DNA from: Boswellia sacra | Lineage: Eukaryota; Streptophyta; Magnoliopsida; Sapindales; Burseraceae | Length of the DNA: 64,000 nucleotides | Direction of reading: 5' to 3' | NCBI GenBank assembly: GCA_013180625.2 | Contig: SNVD02014776.1 | Span: forward strand, 62,001 to 126,000 | Shown: piece after piece, positions 57,926 to 64,000 of the stretch | Position numbering within the stretch: position 1 is the first letter of the stretch | Layout of the letters: the number at the start of each line of letters is the position of its first letter | Notes under the pieces: generated by a model | What the model was told of the DNA's origin: nothing | Database searches by the model: none | The model's input: the letters and a program-made list of their open reading frames with translations, nothing else | Position numbers and translations under genes: made by a program

Positions 57926-58689
57926 CCAGTCGTATTATAATTATAGATGTTAAGTAGATAAATATGGAAGATGAAATAAATGGTAGTTGATAGATTTAAA
58001 TATATGGAAGATGATTTTAATTGGAAAGAAGATAGGGTGACTCATGTGACAACTTGCATTATATGATTTGTACTGTAGTGCATGCGTTGGTAATGGTAGG
58101 ATCCAAGGAGAATAGCAATTAGCACACGTTGATGGGCATTGCAATGATGGACCTCTCAAATTCACATATTAATGGCTTGCCTGATCAGGACTCCATAGCT
58201 AGCCCAGGTAATAATGGAATGCATCTTCATTGCTGGCCTTTAATTATAACAACACCCTCACACGGCCATAGCTACTACTTTTTTGGGGAACTTTGGTTCA
58301 TATCTAAATAATTAAGCTAGTAAACTACAAATATTGTATATTCTGATTCATTTGTTAAAACCTTCTGGTGCCAAAGAGTTTCCTGATAGAGTTGTAAAGA
58401 ATTAATTATCGAACAATTAACTTTGATCCTGCAGAGAACAGGGAGCTCTATTCATAACCTTTTATGAGCAATTGCATGATGATTAAGATTAATCCCCTCC
58501 AGCTGCACTCTCTTGGATGATTGGGACAACTTCTTAAAATTTTTATTAGGAGCTCTGTGTCCCTGACTTTCAATTTTCTTACCTAATTAATCAAGCTTTG
58601 CGTGACTTGCTTTAATTCACTATCCATAATAACGATTGATTATGCTGATGCCTAACGAAATTCAATCGAATGTGCAACCGGATGTTAGA
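57926..58689. other. Intergenic, no gene recognised
   Basis: No coding similarity seen on either strand. Confidence 0.55.
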
Positions 58690-58960
58690 AATTAGGGGTT
58701 TCAAGCTTACAAAACCTTCCTGATGAAGTACATTTTAGTAAGTGCCATAAAATAAGAAATCTCTTCTCATCTACCCTTGCACAACATCTCTTGCAATTGG
58801 AAAATCTGACCATTGAAGAATGTGAGCAATTGGAGCAAATCATTTTAAAGATAATGAAGAAGGAGTTGATGTAATGAATGACAAAGAAATTGTACTACTG
58901 CCTCAATTAAAGGCGTTGTCACTCAAAAGCACTGCAAAAGCTCACCAGCTTTTGTCTAGC
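58690..58960 (+). pseudogene. Leucine-rich-repeat relic of a CC-NBS-LRR resistance gene
   Basis: The plus strand reads HKIRNLFSSTLAQHLLQLEN, then LTIEECEQLEQIIL. After a one-base shift it continues KDNEEGVDVMNDKEIVLLPQ and LKALSLKS. The LENL.I..C..LE.II pattern followed by an acidic stretch and LPQLK.L.L is typical of the C-terminal LRRs of RPS2/RPS5-type CNL proteins, which sense pathogens in the cytoplasm. Only about 90 codons remain; no NB-ARC motifs were found nearby. Confidence 0.7.
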
Positions 58961-61900
58961 GGGTCTTATATCGGTGTGGTTTTAATTAAGATTTAGAAAT
59001 ATATATCATGAACATATATACAAATTTCATATTGTCTAGTAGGTTTCATATACAAATTTCTAGAATATATATATCATGAACGTATGGAAATTCTAGTCAT
59101 TTTTAATTTCAAGTAAATTTTAGACTTATAAATTCTTCAAGTATAAACTAAAATATTTAAAGTATGTATCGAGTTCGTATCTTTTACTTTTACGTACACA
59201 ACTTGTCCTTCCTTTCCTTCCCAATCCCGCTCGTTCTCTCGGCCTAGCCTTTGATATTTGGTCTCTTGGGTTCTGGGCCTGAAAAAGTCTCTTCACTTTG
59301 GTCTTGTAAGTCGATGCTGCTTGTGCTTTCATCCTTTTATTAGTGGGTCATATTTTTTGTTAGTCAGATTTTATAAAGAAATTGAGTTTTGCTAAACCAT
59401 TTAAAACAAGAAAATAAATAAATAATTTTATAGATACAATTCAATATGACAAAATCTTAATGATATTATACTATTTACTAGAATATCCTAAATTTATAAT
59501 TATTATTCCAACCAATAAGTTTTTTATATATGGATTAATTATATGTGTAATCTTAATGAAAAATAAGGTGAGAAATTTTTTTTAAAAAAAAAAAGAGAGC
59601 TAGTGTATATCTCTGGATATGTTAGTATTAAGTTAGCTGGTTGTCTTGGACTTAATAGCATCTCTTTCTTTTATAAAAAAGTTAATCAAGGGGGTCAGTA
59701 GTTGCCCGGTAGATACATTAGTTAGTTTGTTGAAATTGATAAGTTATTTATTAATTATAATTAATCATCTAATTTGAAGAAGATAAGGCGAGCTCAATTA
59801 AATTTTATAGGAATATCCTATGCAGTCCTGCAAGTACTTCGACTGTGTCACATGTTTGGGATACGGATAGTCGAGTGTAGTCCCCTAACCCTTGCTGACT
59901 GACTGCACACGTCATTGCACACTGCATTTTGGGTAACCAGAGGCCCAAATTTGACCCAACTGTCGATAATGTGATTGTGGTTTCATGTAACGTATCAATG
60001 ACAACGCCGGATGTGTAAGATATTGAACCATTCCTGCAACGTGCAATAATTATGGTATATACGCATTTAGATATATAAAACCTATTGTATTGTATCTGCA
60101 CGATTTAAAAATTTTGGAATCATAATATTATTTATACTATATTTGATAAATATAAATAATATTTTGTGTCGTACCGTATCGTATACTAAAAAAATTTGGA
60201 GGTCCAGCACGGTCCATATAGTGTAACTCAAACAGATCTTGTCATCCCTAAAACCGTGTTCTTTCGTACTTGGTCCAAATGGGTCAAAGATACATACAAA
60301 TTTTTTTTTTTGTCTTTAACTTTTAAATTTTTATTAAAAAGACGTGTATCTTAAATAGACTAATTTATTCCTTATTTAGAAAACTTAAACATCTCTTTTA
60401 AGGAAAAAAAAGCTTATCTTCACAATCAAATTGAATTCCTTTTTAATAACCTAAAATTTTTAAAGAATTTATAAAATAACAATCTTAAACTATTTCTGTT
60501 AGTTATTACTATCATGAGTTAAAAATTATTTCATTTGCTTTGTTAAAAGAAAAAATCTTAAAACTTTATTTAAACAAATGTAGATATACGAGTCAATTTC
60601 TTAAAAAAAAGTAAACTTTTTTATTAATAATTTGAACTAAAAGTATAATTATTCAAATATAGTACGAAAATACCTTCATTACAATTAATATTCATTTTGT
60701 ACCATTTCTTTTGATTGAAAATAGATTCATTTTATGAGATAGACTGAAAAGAGAGAGATTTTCGGAACGAATAAAATAGAAGTATAGAATCAAGTAAACT
60801 AAAGTATAGAAGGCATGAGAGATAAATAGAAAATAAGGAGATAAGTAATTACTACAATATTACAATAAAGCAACTTGATCTTTTAATATATTCATTTAAA
60901 TCTAATGATTTAATTCTTTTTATTTAAAATAGACTTATTTTATTAAATGAATTAAAAAGTAACAGTATTTATTCGTGCCTATTCATGCTTCGTATTTGAA
61001 ACGTTTCAATCGCACTTTATGCTAGTACGGTTCATCGTACTAAACTTTTAAGTCAAATTAAGTCCAATTCTTATTTCATATTGTAGGATTTGGCTACAAT
61101 GCAGTTGAAGTATCAGCGCATGCATTCTTGTAAAGGGAGGATGTAAATGTTGTAATCCCAACTTTTAAAATCCCAAAAAAAATTGAAAAAGCGACCTGCG
61201 TATCAGTGCATCAGCTACACTGTAATATGACACAGTTCATTTGGTAACGTGCAGCTATAATATTCGTACTTAAACCGTATTCATATTGTACAATTTCATA
61301 ATGGACTGTGTCATACTCGCACACAGCCCGACCTGTGAACATGTCTATATGCATTCACTATTTGGCTTAGTGGATTATCCACGGATGTTCTAATAATTCC
61401 GGTGGACAAATCGACGGTCTTTAACGTGTGCAAAAAGTGATCTGTGTACTTTGCTTTGTTTCACAGATGGGGTCTGCGCGATCAGACTTCATGCACTATT
61501 GTGATCTGACATCAAGGAAATCTTGGTGTATCTGGGTGGGTTGATGCAGAAGAAGTTGTTACGTATACTTATGTAGCAGCAACATCTTTATTTATTTGTT
61601 GAAACAACTCAGAATTATGTTTCCGAAAATATTGTTATCGGGTCCATCACTATTATAATAAGTTTATACAATTTAATAAAATCTATATTAAATGTTTTTT
61701 TGCATAAGTTTATACAATTTAGTAAAATCTATATTAAATGTTTCCTGCATTTCCTTATTTTAATAATAATAATTATTATTATTATTTTCATCCAGATTTG
61801 ACCCAACTGTTGGTAATGTTTGCTTCGTATTTTAGCGCTTGGTTTCTAGAAGATATATTCTTATATTTGTTGATTTTCTCCTATTTGTGCTTCTCCAGGC

Positions 61901-62329
61901 CTCATAATTTTTTTAGTTAATTTGTTTATCTTTATATTTATCTTTTTAGTCTTTTATCTCTTGTCACATATATAATTAAATTTCTTATAAACACCTTGAA
62001 TTATACCTTTTTCTCAAGGAACTCTACAGATTTTTGTTGCCTCAGGAAATTATAAACTTTTTTTTTGTTTTAATTTTAGTGTTGTTTGTGGATTGGAGGT
62101 TGCATCCACTTGTCACATTATGGTTCTATCAAAATCCCCATGTGATGAGCAAGTGAGGTAAATTGGATGGGTGATTCTGTTAGAATAAGATCCAAGCGTG
62201 GTAATGAAATCTTTATAGCTTCTATTAATATTCATTCATTTCATCCCAAATCAATAGTCGGTCTAGCGCATGCCTTCACATGTATTCATCTCTCAAAGTC
62301 GAGCACACTAATCATGTCCTGAGAGGAAC
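58961..62329. other. Intergenic; repeated phrases but no gene recognised
   Basis: A phrase TTTGACCCAACTGT occurs at 59950 and 61798. GC-richer patches at 59820-60030 and 61180-61360 look like transposon-derived debris: CGTATCGTATAC-type motifs, and an end-like GAACATGTCTA at ~61338-61348. An (AAT/ATT)n run lies at 61759-61784. The open frame at 59126-59332 (minus) is basic and unrecognised. Confidence 0.5.
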
Positions 62330-64000
62330 TGTAACGCTCCAAAATCGAAACACAAATATTGCTAAAACGCTAGGAAATCACTAATAAAAAATCTCTAAAC
62401 AAAAACTTCAATAATCCTTCTTATTAGGAAAAAGTGAACAGAACAATACATTTAATGTCTCTCTAATCAAAACAAAGTCTAACAATCTAAAGTTCCAAAC
62501 ATAATTGTAATAAAAAAAATAATCTTCTTATTGCATAATTACAAAAAAAAAAATGAACTAAAGTCTCGATATCAACCAGCAAGTTCAACTACTAACTTCC
62601 GAGACTACTATACAAAATGTTAGAGACGAGGGGTGAGCCGTCAACTCAGTAAGTAAAATCATACACAACCATTAGTATCTTAAGACAATTATAAAAACAT
62701 CATATAATTCATAGTTTAATCATTTAGTTCTAGAATCATATCTTAATAAAAATGGAGTCATAAGTATTTGTAGTATTTAAGATCAAAGAAATCATTCACA
62801 GTCATTAAAGATCAAAAAATATTTGTCGACTCATGTCATATAGTGCCACCCGTAATCCCGGTGACACGGCCCAAAAATATGCCACCTGTAATCCCAGTGA
62901 CCCGGCCCAGAAATATGTTACCTGTAATCCCAGTGACTCGACCCAAAAAGTCGTGTGCACACTAATATCACAGCTGGGTTCAGAATTCATAACAGTATTT
63001 AGATACTATGGACAATGAGTCAAAACATTCAAAAACCATTACAAATAACACGATCCTCAAAGTACATATACTAATAACTTTTCGTAAATAATAATAAGTT
63101 TGTCAAAATATCAAGCTTCTAAAAAAAAAGTCAAGAAAAGGATTAAAAAACATTCTGATTTTGTAAAAATAGTTTGTTAAAAGTTCCTTTCACTAAAACA
63201 GTTTTTAATATGAAAACGGTTTTTGAGAATCAATTTAAAAGCTTTGCTAAAACTGTAATTCCGTAATTTATATTCTAAAACAGAAAATAATTCATATAAT
63301 ATATCAGAAAAATATTTTCTAACATAGTAAGATATTCATTAAGAACACGTTACACTTTAACCACAGTACATGTATGATGTTATTTACCTTGATCGATCCA
63401 AAAAGAGAAATATCCTAGCTTCTACTCGTCCAACGATTGTCCTAAGACATAACTAGAAAACATCTTAATAAATTCATAAACTCAACACCTCAAATGTTCT
63501 AAAAAATTCCCTTAAAAATTCTTATACAAACTGTTCTGCCTAAGTCTTCTTCTCTAAACAGAGGTGATTCCAGAAATTTTAGAAATTTATATCTTAATCT
63601 GATTAATCTAGGATTTTGCAGAGGAAAATTAGACACATAGATTATTCAATAAAAAAATTTTCAATGCAATTTACGACCAGAAACTATTTTTTAAGATTTT
63701 TATTTTCTGCCAGTAAACTCTGTCCAGAATTTTTGGATTAAGAAGTTTCAAATTCAAAGTTTCATAACAATTATTCTACACATTTAAAAATCATGAAAAT
63801 TTACAAAAACATATATATCATCTTGAAAAAGCAGTATATAGAATTTGAGAAGTTTTTGACTCCTCTAGCATATGAAAAAAAATTCATAAATTCGTAACAT
63901 CCAGAATCTACCGTATTTTCCAAGATTTCAGTAGAGAGTTCAAAAATTCGTAATTAATTGAAATCTTGATAATTGTTTTGTGAAATAAAATTTTACACCT
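62330..64000 (-). mobile_element. Start of a long gypsy-type LTR, running off the window
   Basis: Begins TGTAACGCTCC and, like the solo LTR at 35943, shows an ...AACTCAGTAAG phrase ~300 bp in, a tandem array of CCGGGTGA-like units, and long AT-rich flanking text with repeated AAAATTC phrases. I infer the same broad class of LTR in the same orientation, but the other end is not visible. Confidence 0.55.
62844..62953. repeat. ~37-bp tandem repeat, 3 copies
   Basis: Units begin at 62844, 62881 and 62917 with GCCACC(C/T)GTAATCCC or a variant, followed by GTGAC.CGGCCCA. Located inside the terminal LTR-like sequence. Confidence 0.88.

Noticed and set aside
59126..59332. Basic 68-codon open frame on the minus strand
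   Set aside because: No recognisable domain, and it sits in debris-like sequence; not supported as a gene.
60140..60255. Possible right end of another hAT element (TTGTCATCCCTA)
   Set aside because: No matching left end (TAGGGATGACAA) or 8-bp duplication could be found in the preceding ~1 kb.

Overview
This window looks like AT-rich nuclear DNA from a flowering plant, probably a dicot. The evidence is its content of Ty1/copia, Ty3/gypsy (with chromodomain), MULE, hAT and LINE elements, plus relics of plant gene families (RRC1/SR140, PMT-type methyltransferase, PPR, Myb/SANT-like, CC-NBS-LRR). The species cannot be named from sequence alone. I found no intact protein-coding host gene; every recognisable coding stretch carries stops, frameshifts or truncations. 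The window is a layered transposon graveyard around old gene remnants.

Layout. 1-591: right end of an hAT-like element, cut by the window edge, inserted into a minus-strand copia element (593-5546). That copia LTR appears to be interrupted by a non-coding element (3338-5309) holding a 65-bp and a ~190-bp tandem array. 5547-5872: fragment of an RRC1/SR140-like splicing gene. 6861-9541: 5'-truncated L1-type LINE on the minus strand. 10452-15336: complete but decayed Ty3/gypsy element with 237-bp LTRs and an ATTAA target duplication. 17010-30319: a MULE with ~100-bp terminal inverted repeats and a 9-bp target duplication. Its transposase gene (minus strand) is split by a 7.6-kb Tekay/Del-like chromovirus (18883-26500).

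32862-33343: N-terminal relic of a PPR gene. 34744-41203: four exons of a PMT-type (DUF248) methyltransferase pseudogene with matching splice phases. One intron holds a 3.7-kb solo LTR (35943-39670, duplication TAATC), another a ~330-bp miniature LTR element. 41479-42673: a TRIM-like element (duplication ATCAC). 44459-45028: two exons of a Myb/SANT-like gene. 46028-47438: non-autonomous hAT (8-bp duplication). 47979-53357: copia element with both LTRs and a TCTAT duplication. 53901-54787: a second non-autonomous hAT. 57777-57925: possible SUMO-like C-terminus. 58690-58960: leucine-rich-repeat relic of a CNL resistance gene. 62330-64000: start of another long LTR that runs off the window.

The genes do not work together as a pathway. 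What the window records is a sequence of insertions: host genes were invaded, and the invaders were themselves invaded. They then decayed, with a strong excess of TAG stops that suggests loss of methylated cytosines. I did not find a convincing new biological system. The most informative structures are the exact target duplications that date insertions relative to one another.
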